Position numbers and translations under genes: made by a program
Source: Methanoculleus marisnigri JR1
GTDB taxonomy: Archaea > Halobacteriota > Methanomicrobia > Methanomicrobiales > Methanoculleaceae
Direction: 5' to 3'
NCBI RefSeq assembly: GCF_000015825.1
Contig: NC_009051.1
Span: 1,048,695 to 1,112,694 of the forward strand
Length of the DNA stretch: 64,000 bases
The notes under the pieces: generated by a model
The model's input: only the letters and a program-made list of their open reading frames with translations
The model's database searches: none
What the model was told of the DNA's origin: nothing
Part shown: positions 26,299 to 35,455 of the stretch, piece after piece
Numbering within the stretch: the stretch's first letter is position 1
How the letters are laid out: each line of letters begins with the position of its first letter

Positions 26299-27999
26299 AT
26301 GGTTGAGGGCAGTTACGCGTGTGGGAACTCGCAGATACCCCTGCTCGGCATCACCATCGGTGAAATGCTGAACCGTATAGCGACGGAGCATCCGGACAGC
26401 GAAGCACTCGTCTCCGTCCACCAGGGTACCCGGTGGACGTATGCGGAGTTTCTCGAGCGCGTCGATACCCTTGCGCGCGCCCTCATGGCGCTCGACGTGG
26501 AGCGCGGGGACCGGGTCGCCATATGGGCGCTGAACTACGCGGAGTGGGTGCTCGTCCAGTTCGCCACGGCAAAGATCGGCGCCATCATGGTGAACATCAA
26601 CCCGGCATACAGGACCTACGAGTTCGAGTACGCCATGAAGCAGTCCGAGGTCCAGACGCTCCTCATCCAGGGGCGGTTCAAGACCTCCGACTACGTCGGG
26701 ATGTTCTACGAGTCCTGCCCGGAGGCGTTCGAGGCAAAGCCCGGCCGGATCAACAGCGACAAGTTCCCGTTCTTAAAGAACGTCGTCTTCCTCGGTGACA
26801 TCCCCTACAACGGGATGTACACCTGGGACGACCTCCTTTCGAAGGCCGAACTCGTTCGTCCCGAAGAACTCCGGGAGCGCGAGGAGTCGCTCAGCTTCGA
26901 CGACGCGGTCAACATCCAGTACACCAGCGGGACGACCGGGTTCCCGAAAGGCGTCGTCCTGACCCACCACAACATCCTGAATAACGGTTTCATCATCGGC
27001 GAAGGGATGAAGTTCACCCACGAAGACCGGCTCTGCATCCCGGTGCCGTTCTACCACTGTTTCGGCATGGTGCTCTCGAACATGGCGAGCGTCACCCACG
27101 GCGCCGCGATGGTGCTGCCTGCGCCGGTCTTCAGCCCCGAAGCGGTCCTCAAAGCCGTCCAGGACGAGAAGTGCACGGCGCTTCACGGGGTGCCGACGAT
27201 GTTCATCGCCGAACTCTCCCACCCGGACTTCGCGAAGTACCGGCTGGATACGCTGCGCACCGGGATCATGGCCGGGTCGCCCTGCCCGACCGAGGTGATG
27301 CGGGAGGTCAACAAGAAGATGAACATGTCCGAGATCGTGATCGTCTACGGGCAGACGGAGACCTCGCCCGGCGTGACGATGACCACCACCGCGGACCCCC
27401 TGGAGCGGCGCGTCTCGACTATCGGCAAGCCCTTCCCCCACACCGAGATCAAGATCATCGACCCGAACACACAGCGGATTGTCCCCCGGGGGGAGACCGG
27501 CGAGATCTGCGCCCGGGGCTACTGCGTGATGCGGTGCTACTACAACAACCCGAACGCTACCCGCGCGACGATCGACGAGAGCCACTGGAACCATACCGGC
27601 GACCTCGGGACGATGGACGAGGAGGATTACGTCAAGATCGTCGGGCGCTTGAAGGATATGGTGATCCGCGGCGGGGAGAACATCTACCCGCGCGAGATCG
27701 AGGAGTACCTCCACAATCACCCAAAAGTCGCCGATGCTTACGTGATCGGCGTCCCGGACCGGAAGTACGGCGAGGAGCTGATGGCGTGGATCAAGACCGA
27801 CAACGGCGCGACCCTCACCGAGGACGAGGTGAAGGAGTTCTGCCGCGGCCGGATCGCGCACTTCAAGATCCCGCGCTACGTCAAGTTCGTCGACGATTTC
27901 CCGATGACGGTCTCGGGCAAGATCATGAAGTTCAAGATGCGCGAGATGGCGATCGAGGAACTCGGGCTCGAGAGCGAGTCGAATATCGAGACCGCGTAA
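26299..27999 (+). CDS. Acyl-CoA synthetase (AMP-binding, fatty-acid CoA ligase family)
   Basis: 566 aa ANL-superfamily ligase, forming acyl-adenylate then acyl-CoA. The phosphate-binding motif [11 protein letters not shown] starts at Tyr208. [16 protein letters not shown] is the A5 motif, [40 protein letters not shown] covers A7-A8, and SGKIMKF contains the catalytic A10 Lys. The N-terminal layout resembles medium/long-chain acyl-CoA synthetases. Start: ATG at 26299, about 30 bases after CATATAAC (about 26266). A T6A4 tract separates it from the convergent dadD. Substrate unknown; in methanogens such enzymes may salvage exogenous acids. Confidence 0.92.
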   Translation: MVEGSYACGNSQIPLLGITIGEMLNRIATEHPDSEALVSVHQGTRWTYAEFLERVDTLARALMALDVERGDRVAIWALNYAEWVLVQFATAKIGAIMVNINPAYRTYEFEYAMKQSEVQTLLIQGRFKTSDYVGMFYESCPEAFEAKPGRINSDKFPFLKNVVFLGDIPYNGMYTWDDLLSKAELVRPEELREREESLSFDDAVNIQYTSGTTGFPKGVVLTHHNILNNGFIIGEGMKFTHEDRLCIPVPFYHCFGMVLSNMASVTHGAAMVLPAPVFSPEAVLKAVQDEKCTALHGVPTMFIAELSHPDFAKYRLDTLRTGIMAGSPCPTEVMREVNKKMNMSEIVIVYGQTETSPGVTMTTTADPLERRVSTIGKPFPHTEIKIIDPNTQRIVPRGETGEICARGYCVMRCYYNNPNATRATIDESHWNHTGDLGTMDEEDYVKIVGRLKDMVIRGGENIYPREIEEYLHNHPKVADAYVIGVPDRKYGEELMAWIKTDNGATLTEDEVKEFCRGRIAHFKIPRYVKFVDDFPMTVSGKIMKFKMREMAIEELGLESESNIETA

Positions 28000-28018
28000 T
28001 CACTTTTTTAAAATAGGG

Positions 28019-29326
28019 TCAGGAGGCCTGCTCCGCCCGGTCGACGAGCGACCGGGCGGCGGCGGCGGCCTCGCGGACGATCTCCTCTTCTCCCGGCACC
28101 TCCCGCTCGTGCATCAGGACTCTTCCCTGACAGAGAACGGTCATGACCGCGCCGCCGTTGCAGGCGTAGACGGCGTTCGAGTCGGCGTGGAAGAGCGGGG
28201 TGTTGCAGGCCGCACGGGTATCGAGGAGGACGATGTCGGCCGGTGCGCCCACGGTCAGGGTGCCGGGGCCGGTGCCGAGCGCCCGGGCGCCTGCCGCGGT
28301 CGCCATGCCGATGGCCTCGCCGGCGGGCAGCAGGGTCGGGGAGTTCCAGGCGAACTTCTGGAGGAGCGCGGCGAACTTCATCTCCTCCATGAGATCCAGG
28401 TTGTTGTTCGAGGAGCAGCCGTCGGTTCCGAGGGCGACGTTCGCCCCGTACTGTCTCAGCCAGTGGTAGGGCATCGCCCGGTTGACGGCGAGTTTCATGT
28501 TGCTTGCGGGGTTGTGGGAGGCGGTGACGCCGCGCTCTCCAAGGAGCCGGCACTCGGCCTCGTCGAGCCAGCAGCAGTGCGCGGCGACCGTCCGGGGGGT
28601 GAGGCAGCCGCACTCGTCGAGGAGGTATGCGGGGCGTTTGCCGAACCGGGCGACGCAGTCGGCGACCTCCTTCTCGGTCTCGGAGAGGTGGACGTGGATG
28701 CCGATATTCTGCTCGGCCGCGTATTCGCCGCACCAGCGGAGCCCCTCGGGGGAGACGGTGTAGACGGAGTGGGGCCCGACGGCCGCTCTGATCCGCGGGT
28801 TATCGAGCGATTTGACGTGGGCGACCAGGGTTTCCGTCGCTTTGATCTCGGCCTCCCGCTTCTCCTCCATCCCGAGGTCGATGAACCCGTAGGCGAACGT
28901 CGCCCGCATGCCCATCTCGTCGGCCGCGGCGGCCGCCCGGTCCATGAAGAAGTACATGTCGTTGAACGCGACGGTGCCGCTCTTGATCATCTCCAGGCAC
29001 GCGAGTCTGGTGCCGGCGTAGACGTCGTCGCCGGTGAGGTGGGCCTCGAGCGGCCAGATCTTCTGCGAGAGCCAGTCCTGCAGCAGCATATCGTCCCCGT
29101 AGCCCCGCAGGAGGGTCATCGCGGCGTGGGTGTGGGTGTTCACCATGCCGGGCATGGCGAGCCGGTCGGAGCCGTCGATGACGATATCGGCGTCGATCGT
29201 CTTCCTCGCGTTCTCTCCAATTCCCGCGATCAGGCCGGTCTCGTCGATCGCGATATCCACAGTCGATCCGTCGATGGTGACCCCGGCGATCAGGGTAGAA
29301 CCTCTGGCAGTAAAGATCTCGTTCAT
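28019..29326 (-). CDS. dadD: 5'-deoxyadenosine deaminase / SAH-MTA deaminase (amidohydrolase)
   Basis: 435 aa amidohydrolase. Deaminates 5'-deoxyadenosine (the radical SAM by-product), S-adenosylhomocysteine and methylthioadenosine. Metal motif MVNTHTHAAM has His65 and His67. Later ligands lie in HVHLSETEKEV, AAHCCWLDEAE and LGTDGCSSNNNLD. Start at ATG 29326, overlapping the upstream mtnP stop (ATGA); the open frame continues upstream only as the antisense reading of mtnP. Pairing with a nucleoside phosphorylase supports a 5-deoxy(methylthio)nucleoside salvage role. Confidence 0.93.
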   Translation of the reverse strand: MNEIFTARGSTLIAGVTIDGSTVDIAIDETGLIAGIGENARKTIDADIVIDGSDRLAMPGMVNTHTHAAMTLLRGYGDDMLLQDWLSQKIWPLEAHLTGDDVYAGTRLACLEMIKSGTVAFNDMYFFMDRAAAAADEMGMRATFAYGFIDLGMEEKREAEIKATETLVAHVKSLDNPRIRAAVGPHSVYTVSPEGLRWCGEYAAEQNIGIHVHLSETEKEVADCVARFGKRPAYLLDECGCLTPRTVAAHCCWLDEAECRLLGERGVTASHNPASNMKLAVNRAMPYHWLRQYGANVALGTDGCSSNNNLDLMEEMKFAALLQKFAWNSPTLLPAGEAIGMATAAGARALGTGPGTLTVGAPADIVLLDTRAACNTPLFHADSNAVYACNGGAVMTVLCQGRVLMHEREVPGEEEIVREAAAAARSLVDRAEQAS

Positions 29327-29994
29327 GCAAGTCGCTCCACAATCTTTTCGAGGATGATCTCGGTCCTCCGGCGGTTCGCCCGGGAGGTCGCGAGGATGTG
29401 CTCGTAGGTCAGGGTCTCTTCCCCGAGGCCGTTCGCGTAGTTGTCCACGGTGCAGACGGCGGCAAACCGCATCCCGAGCTCGAGGGCGAGCGTCGCCTCG
29501 CTTGCAACCGTCATCCCGACGATGTCGGCGACCTTTGCAAGCGCTTTCACCTCGGCGACGGTCTCGATCCGCGGCCCGCGGGTCTGGGCGTAGACGCCGC
29601 CCGTCCGGGCGTCCGGCACCAGTTCGGCGAGGGTGCGGACGAGATCGGCGTCCAGTTCGGGCCGGACGTGGTCGATGGTGCACTCGTGGATGGACGGGAT
29701 GTCGGTGACGCTCAAATAATCGGTGGGGATGACGATCGAGCCCGGCGGGATCTCGTGCTTCAGGGAGCCGGCGGAGCCGAAGGCGACGATCTCGTCCACC
29801 CCGAGGACGGCGAGCGCGGCGAGGCACGCGCGGTAGTTGATCCGGTGCGGGGGAAGGTTGTGCTGGTGGCGCAGGAGGAGCGCGAACTCTCCGGTATGCA
29901 CCTCGGCCTTCCCGTAGGGCGTGGCGACGGTCGTCTTCTCGAGCGGCGGCAGGTCGGCGAAGAGGAGGCTCGTGCCCCCGATGATCCCGAGCAT
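29323..29994 (-). CDS. mtnP: MTA / methylthioinosine phosphorylase family
   Basis: 223 aa. Phosphorolysis of 5'-methylthio(or deoxy)inosine/adenosine. MLGIIGGTS at the N-terminus, RHQHNLPPHRINYRA, GSAGSLKHEIPPGSIVIPTDY, then QTRGPRIETVAEVKALAKVADIVGMTVASEATLALELGMRF (MTAP family ET(x)AE and GMT motifs). Shorter than the usual 250-290 aa, as in archaeal methylthioinosine phosphorylases. With DadD downstream, the probable flow is deamination to the inosine form and then phosphorolysis. Confidence 0.9.
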   Translation of the reverse strand: MLGIIGGTSLLFADLPPLEKTTVATPYGKAEVHTGEFALLLRHQHNLPPHRINYRACLAALAVLGVDEIVAFGSAGSLKHEIPPGSIVIPTDYLSVTDIPSIHECTIDHVRPELDADLVRTLAELVPDARTGGVYAQTRGPRIETVAEVKALAKVADIVGMTVASEATLALELGMRFAAVCTVDNYANGLGEETLTYEHILATSRANRRRTEIILEKIVERLA

Positions 29995-30139
29995 CAGGCC
30001 CGCCCCGCTATACCGGTGTACGCTTCTCCGTGCGACATTCTCGTTAGAGTGTGTGACGTCCTACTGCAAAAGATTCACCTTTGCGCCGCCGCGGGATCGG
30101 TTCAATAAGGATTTACGCCATCGCGATAACCGGAATATC

Positions 30140-31264
30140 ATGGGCTGGTTTGAGGTGGTCGGCGAGGACGCCATCAAGAACGGAACGTGCACGGATATCT
30201 ACTTCCGGCGGGTCGTGGAGGTCATGGAGCGGGACGGCATCAACCCGCACGTCACGATGGAGGTGACGGCGTCGATGCTCCCCGACCCATGGGGGGTCTT
30301 CTGCGGGCTTGACGACGTCATAAAACTGCTCGAAGGCCTTCCGGTGGACGTGGACGCGATGCCGGAGGGCTCGATCTTCTTCAAAAACGAGCCGGTCCTC
30401 CGGGTCTCCGGGCGCTACCGGGACTTCGCGGTCTACGAGACGGCCATCCTCGGGTTCCTCTGCCACGCTTCAGGCGTGGCCTCGGCGGCCGCCCACATGA
30501 AACTGGCCGCGGGGGGCCGGCCGGTCTTCTCCTTCGGCTCGCGCCGCCAGCACCCGGCGATCGCGGCGATGATCGAGCGGGCGGCCTGGATCGGCGGGGT
30601 GGACGGGGCGAGCAACACCTGTGCGCCGGACGGGATCCCGCTCGCGGGGACGATGCCGCACGCGTTCATCATGTGCTACCCGGAGCAGGAGGACGCCTGG
30701 CTCGCGTTCGCCCAGGGTGCCGGCCCGGAGGTGCCGCGGATCATGCTCGCGGACACCTTCTCCGACGAGACGGACGAGGCGGTCCGGGCGGCGGCTTCGG
30801 GGGCGACGGCGGTGCGGCTCGACACCCCGCGGTCGCGCCGGGGGGACATGCGGGCGATCGTCGAGGAGGTGCGCTGGGAGCTCGACGTCAACGGCTACCC
30901 GGACGTGAAGATCTTCCTCTCGGGCGGGCTGTCGCGCGCAGAGGTCGCCGCCTACCGCGATATCGGCGACGCCTTCGGCGTCGGGGGCGCGATCGCGAAC
31001 GCCCCGGTGATCGACTTCGCGTTGGACATCGTGGAGATGAAGGGCCGGCCCTACGCGAAGCGCGGGAAGCGGAGCAGCGCAAAGCAGGTCTACGATCTCG
31101 GCGGCCGGCGCCTCACCCTCCCCGCCCGCACCCCGGCGCCGAAGGGCGCGGTGCCGCTCCTCGCCCCCTGCATCAAGAACGGCACCGCCCTCGTCCGCCC
31201 GAAGATGGAGGATGCGCGGGAACGGGTGCTCTCCCGCCTCCCGGCCCTTGCCGGGGAGGGATAG
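30140..31264 (+). CDS. pncB: Nicotinate phosphoribosyltransferase
   Basis: 374 aa, the short archaeal type. Makes nicotinate mononucleotide from nicotinate and PRPP for NAD salvage. NGTCTDIYFRRVVEVMERDG with the conserved TDIYF start, GFLCHASGVASAAAHMK, FSFGSRRQHPAIAAMIERAAWIGGVDGASN (the SRR-HP substrate motif), and VRLDTPRSRRGD and FLSGGLSRAEVAAYRD for phosphoribosyl binding. The ATG at 30140 gives the standard N-terminus, with a weak TATA (TCAATAAGG, about 30102). The frame is open further upstream as antisense of mtnP. Confidence 0.93.
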   Translation: MGWFEVVGEDAIKNGTCTDIYFRRVVEVMERDGINPHVTMEVTASMLPDPWGVFCGLDDVIKLLEGLPVDVDAMPEGSIFFKNEPVLRVSGRYRDFAVYETAILGFLCHASGVASAAAHMKLAAGGRPVFSFGSRRQHPAIAAMIERAAWIGGVDGASNTCAPDGIPLAGTMPHAFIMCYPEQEDAWLAFAQGAGPEVPRIMLADTFSDETDEAVRAAASGATAVRLDTPRSRRGDMRAIVEEVRWELDVNGYPDVKIFLSGGLSRAEVAAYRDIGDAFGVGGAIANAPVIDFALDIVEMKGRPYAKRGKRSSAKQVYDLGGRRLTLPARTPAPKGAVPLLAPCIKNGTALVRPKMEDARERVLSRLPALAGEG

Positions 31265-31322
31265 GGGGCCGGCCTGCCCCAATCCTTATTATGTGATCAC
31301 GATCAACATTGTAGGGTAACAG

Positions 31323-31394
31323 GGGCCGATAGATCAGGGGTAGATCGCTACCTTGGCATGGTAGAGGCCGCGGGTTCAATTCCCGCTCGGTCCA
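31323..31394 (+). tRNA. tRNA-Ala (GGC)
   Basis: 72 nt. Acceptor GGGCCGA / TCGGTCC with the G3-U70 pair diagnostic of alanine; D-loop region TAGATCAGGGGTAGATC; anticodon stem CTACC/GGTAG, loop TTGGCAT, anticodon GGC; T-arm CGCGG-GTTCAAT-TCCCGC region (stem GCGGG/CCCGC). Discriminator A, no encoded CCA. It marks the left edge of the accessory island (restriction-modification and toxin-antitoxin genes), so it may be an integration site; I found no second copy of its 3' end in the window. Confidence 0.96.
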
Positions 31395-31500
31395 TCTTAT
31401 TTTCAGATTGACTTGATATATGGCAATCCTCAAGATACCTTCATGTTCCGCCTATATCATCAGGTTCAAATAAGAAACATCTAAATCTACATGAAACTTA

Positions 31501-32610
31501 ATGGAAATTAACCGGGGATGTGATACTTTGAACCTCCCTTCGCTCATCAGAGCTGATAGAGACTTCGACGACATTCAGGAGCTGATCCAGTACCTTGAAT
31601 GTGAGCGAGGAGACGACCAGATCAACAGTAATCTCCACATAGTTGCAACGCTGTCGATGTTCCAGAACATCGACCAGTTCGTCGAGAGCCTCAGAAACTT
31701 CCATTTCTCCATCGATGAGAGGGCAGGAAAACTGCTCCTCCTCTCGAAGGAATCCCAGGGTAAACGGATTTATATTTATACGTTCTTCGACGACAGGAAC
31801 AATGTCCCGCTCTTCATCACGGATGCAAAGAAAACCAATGAGATACCTGACATCCTCTTCACTTACATCAACCGTACAAAGGAGATATCAAATCTCTGGA
31901 TAGCCCCTAAGGTGATGAAGGAGATCAAAGATAACCTCGTCCGGGAGTACCCGGATATGATCATAACCTATTTCTCTGCGAAGAGGAGCCCCAACACTGA
32001 TATTCACTCCGAGTTCCGGCCCCATGTCGAGAGAGGCATCCAGTACAGGGGGAACGACGGAAAACACACGCTTGAGGAGATGGAATTCTACTACGGTGTG
32101 CTACCAAAGATTCTTGAGGTCCAGCTCCCGAACGGCATCGCATTCCGCATCGACAATAAGGGAATCATAACACTGCGTCACGGACACTTCGCCGGCATCT
32201 TCAAGATAATCGAGGAAGTTATTTCACGGCTTGAAAACGTGAGAGAGGCAATCGGAGAGTCGGGATATTCCATCAGCAAGGTCGGGTCCCGCAGGCAATT
32301 CTCGAATGCCATTCAGATCCCCTGGTCAATCGATGTGCCGGTGGAGATGCACTACGATGACGTTTCCCGCTTCTGCAAGGCGATACGCAGCGAGGAATGG
32401 AACTTCACTGTACTGGAACAGGTGCTGCTGCCGGGTTCAATGTTCTTCTCCGCCCGGTTGATCGATGAGCACACGGGTTCTCTCCTGGACATCTCGACTA
32501 CCGGCAAGAAGATCGACGTCTACCCGGTAGAGAAAATAGACATCGGAACATCCATGAGGTTTTTCGAGTTTGTGGTCGAGAATATCGATCATATGGCAAC
32601 CGTAGGGTGA
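31501..32610 (+). CDS. Hypothetical protein paired with a PD-(D/E)XK-like gene
   Basis: 369 aa, soluble, charged, no signal or membrane helix; not recognised. It may be two-part: a mixed N-terminal region (about 1-190, with YIYTFFDDRNNVPLFITDAKKTNEIPDIL) and a C-terminal half (about 205-369, VQLPNGIAFRIDNKGIITLRHGHFAGIFKIIEEVISRLENV). GC content is clearly lower than the core genes and many codons end in A/T, indicating transfer. Start: ATG at 31501, just after an AT-rich leader; another ATG at 31491 is blocked by a stop. Its stop overlaps the GGTGAT SD-like element of the next gene, so the two are coupled. Confidence 0.8.
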   Translation: MEINRGCDTLNLPSLIRADRDFDDIQELIQYLECERGDDQINSNLHIVATLSMFQNIDQFVESLRNFHFSIDERAGKLLLLSKESQGKRIYIYTFFDDRNNVPLFITDAKKTNEIPDILFTYINRTKEISNLWIAPKVMKEIKDNLVREYPDMIITYFSAKRSPNTDIHSEFRPHVERGIQYRGNDGKHTLEEMEFYYGVLPKILEVQLPNGIAFRIDNKGIITLRHGHFAGIFKIIEEVISRLENVREAIGESGYSISKVGSRRQFSNAIQIPWSIDVPVEMHYDDVSRFCKAIRSEEWNFTVLEQVLLPGSMFFSARLIDEHTGSLLDISTTGKKIDVYPVEKIDIGTSMRFFEFVVENIDHMATVG

Positions 32611-32686
32611 TATCATCCATATTCCTCGTGAGAAGGAAGACTTTCAGGCGTTCTACAAGCGTTCTCCACCTGAAGTCCGCGAGGAA

Positions 32687-33787
32687 TTGGATAAATTAAA
32701 AGAGAAATATAAAGCATACTCTATACCCTCGGCACGAGAGCGAATCGGTGATGCTCTTGAGGAAGACAAAAAGCACCACACTCTCGTGAAACAATGCGCA
32801 AAATCTTTCGCACAGACCAACCTTTCACAGAGATCCGGATACGAATTTTATTTTGCAGAGCCCCTGATCGAGTTCGGCTCCGCAAAAAAGGGAAATCACA
32901 CTTTCGATCTCTTCCTCTACAACGAAGGCGAAAACCGTGCGATCTTCGTCGAGTGCAAATCCTCGATCACCGATGTAAGAAAGACGTTAAAAGAGGTCGG
33001 ATTATCCCGTGATCTGGTCCTTGAAAAGACGGACTACCTTTCGGATACCATAGACATCGAGCTGGATCCCAACCGGTTCGAGTACGTGCTCTGCATCAAC
33101 GAGAAGGACAAGATGAAGATCATCGAGTCCATGAAGGCACAGGGTCAGAAGCCGCATCCCAAATACGATATCAACCTGATAAAAGTCTGGGTTTATGCCC
33201 CGCGGTCTCAACTGATACAACTTCTCCTCGAATGCTCGCATGAGAATTCGGCATTAAATGAGATGCTGCAGGCGGGTTTCGGCGATCAGGACCTCCACCA
33301 GCAGTATGAACTCCCTTACTGTTACTCGACGAACCCTTACCGGCTCATCCAGCTGGCAATTATCGGGGAATGCTACCGAAAGAACCTGTTCGAAGATGGT
33401 ATCGAAGATCCGAAGATCATCCAGAAAAGCGCAGTGCTCTCGACCTTGATGAATAACGTCTCTCTGGGCGTTTCAGAAGATCAGAAGAAGCGGATGGTGA
33501 TGGAGAAGTTACGAATTGTCCTCGAATACGGGCAGAAGTATCAACTATTCGACGAAGTCGGCGCCGATGCTATCCGGCTCAACTGCCGGGGATCTAAACT
33601 CCGTGCCGTTCTTGAGAATATCGATGCAAAATTTATTGATAGGTGGGTCGATGAGAAAGCCAGCGCAGAGGGAGAGAAACTCGCACTTGAGGACTACCGG
33701 AAGAATGCCATGAGGAATCAATCCACGCTGTCCCAATTTCCCAAAAAAGATGATACCTCCGTTGAAGGAGAGAGATCAGATCCCTGA
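32687..33787 (+). CDS. Predicted PD-(D/E)XK nuclease-like protein; true start probably upstream
   Basis: 366 aa from TTG 32687. Core: FYFAEPLIEFG...HTFDLFLYNEGENRAIFVECKSSI, giving the order E, D, then ExK (VECKS), the PD-(D/E)XK hallmark, followed by a helical C-terminal half. The frame stays open back to 32606 with convincing protein (IPREKEDFQAFYKRSPPEV) and GGTGAT at 32606-32611, so translation probably begins at a non-ATG codon (ATC 32615 or ATT 32621). Paired with the unrecognised gene upstream and convergent with hsdRSM. A restriction or defence nuclease is plausible but unproven. Confidence 0.72.
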   Translation: MDKLKEKYKAYSIPSARERIGDALEEDKKHHTLVKQCAKSFAQTNLSQRSGYEFYFAEPLIEFGSAKKGNHTFDLFLYNEGENRAIFVECKSSITDVRKTLKEVGLSRDLVLEKTDYLSDTIDIELDPNRFEYVLCINEKDKMKIIESMKAQGQKPHPKYDINLIKVWVYAPRSQLIQLLLECSHENSALNEMLQAGFGDQDLHQQYELPYCYSTNPYRLIQLAIIGECYRKNLFEDGIEDPKIIQKSAVLSTLMNNVSLGVSEDQKKRMVMEKLRIVLEYGQKYQLFDEVGADAIRLNCRGSKLRAVLENIDAKFIDRWVDEKASAEGEKLALEDYRKNAMRNQSTLSQFPKKDDTSVEGERSDP

Positions 33788-33937
33788 CTGACTATTAAGC
33801 CTTTTTCGCATCCCATAAGTGAGACCTTATGCCAATCAGACTATCTTCACTCCTGATGGAACAGAAACCCTTCGTATGACTCCTCATCCAGCACGGACTA
33901 TCGTAACTAAAGAGTACTAAGATAGCCCCTTCCATCC

Positions 33938-35455
33938 TTATTTTTCAGACTTTTTGAGCATCTCCTTTAATTCCTCAAGATTCTGCTGGATCTGGCTCTC
34001 TAAAGCCTGGATTTTATCGATGATCACTTCCGGAGGCTCATACTCGACCTCTTCGTATTCTATCTCCTTGTAGCGAGAGATCGAGAGGTCATAGTTATTC
34101 GCCTGGATCTCCTCGACCGGCACATAGAAGCACTTCGCCTTCCGGTCGGTCGGGTTTGTATCCCTCCGCTCCCTGAACCGCTCGATGATGTCAGGGATAT
34201 CGCCCTTACCGTCGATGAATGTCCGCTTGTCGTCGAGCGAGTAACCGTCCGCCTCCATGTCGTAGAACCAGACCTTCCCGGTTTTTCCGCCCTTCACGAA
34301 GATCAGTACGGCGGTCGACACTCCCGCATAGGGCTTGAAGATCCCGGAGGGCATGGAGACGATACCCTCCAGTTGATTCTCCTCAAGGAGCATCCGTCGA
34401 AGCTCCTTATGCGCCCTGGAGCTCCCGAAGAGCACGCCGTCAGGCACGATAACGCCGCACTTCCCACCTATCGTCAGGAGTTGTATCATCCGCTCGACTA
34501 GGAGTAGTTCGGTCTTCGTCGTGCCGAGCGAGAGGCTGTCGTTGATGTCGCTCTTATCGATGCTCCCCTTGAAGGGGGGATTGGCGAGCACGACGGTATA
34601 GCGCTCTTCTTCGGTGTATCGCTTGGAGAGGGTATCTTTGAGCTCGATGTGAGGCGCTTTGATGCCGTGCAGCATCAGGTTCATGAGCGATATCCGGGTC
34701 ATCGTGGAGTCGAAGTCGAATCCGTAGAATGTATCGCTCCAGAGCTTCTCCCAATGCTTCTGATCGGTGATATTGTCGCCGATGAGGTTATGGTATTCTC
34801 CCTCGTCGTCGACCTCCAGAAGGTCGGGACTCGTGTACTTCCGGATGATATGCTCATACGAGTTGATGAGGAAGCCAGCCGTACCGCACGCCGGATCGCA
34901 GATCCGGTCGGTGATGTCAGGATCGACCAGTTCAACGATCATCCGGATGATATGACGCGGGGTGCGGAACTGCCCGTTCTTCCCGGCGGTGGAGAGCTGC
35001 GAGAGAAGGTATTCGTAGATATCGCCCTGAGTGTCGCGGTTCTGCGCCGTGATATTCATCTCGTCGATGAGAGCGACCGCTTCCTGGAGGAGGGAGGGCT
35101 TCGGGATCATAAAGACGGCATCGCGCATCTGTTGAGCAAAGAGTGTCTTCTCACCGTTATGGAGGGACTGGATGAAGGGGAAGACCTTATCGCGGACGTG
35201 TACAAGCATCTGCTCGGCGGGATAGTGCTTCCAGCTTGACCACCGGCACTCCTCATGCTCCTCGAAGACCGACGTATACGGTACTCCCCGCGCTCGCGCT
35301 CGATTCTGTTCGACGCCATCCATATCTTCGAGGCGCTTCATGAAGATGAGGTAGGACATCTGCTCGATGGACTGGAGCGGGTTGGACATTCCTCCGCTCC
35401 AGAAGCGATCCCAGAGGGTGTCGATCTTTGATTTTAGGTCAGAGGCGAGTTTCAT
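33938..35455 (-). CDS. hsdM: Type I restriction-modification system, methyltransferase subunit HsdM
   Basis: 505 aa N6-adenine methyltransferase subunit. HsdM N-terminal helical domain (KSKIDTLWDRFWSGGMSNPLQSIEQMSYLIFMKRLEDMD), SAM motif DPACGT from Asp187, catalytic NPPF at 292-295, and a C-terminal coiled coil (EVIIDKIQALESQIQQNLEELKEML) contacting HsdS. Works with HsdS for methylation and with HsdR for restriction. Last gene of hsdR-hsdS-hsdM. It starts inside the hsdS stop (ATGA). Confidence 0.97.
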   Translation of the reverse strand: MKLASDLKSKIDTLWDRFWSGGMSNPLQSIEQMSYLIFMKRLEDMDGVEQNRARARGVPYTSVFEEHEECRWSSWKHYPAEQMLVHVRDKVFPFIQSLHNGEKTLFAQQMRDAVFMIPKPSLLQEAVALIDEMNITAQNRDTQGDIYEYLLSQLSTAGKNGQFRTPRHIIRMIVELVDPDITDRICDPACGTAGFLINSYEHIIRKYTSPDLLEVDDEGEYHNLIGDNITDQKHWEKLWSDTFYGFDFDSTMTRISLMNLMLHGIKAPHIELKDTLSKRYTEEERYTVVLANPPFKGSIDKSDINDSLSLGTTKTELLLVERMIQLLTIGGKCGVIVPDGVLFGSSRAHKELRRMLLEENQLEGIVSMPSGIFKPYAGVSTAVLIFVKGGKTGKVWFYDMEADGYSLDDKRTFIDGKGDIPDIIERFRERRDTNPTDRKAKCFYVPVEEIQANNYDLSISRYKEIEYEEVEYEPPEVIIDKIQALESQIQQNLEELKEMLKKSEK

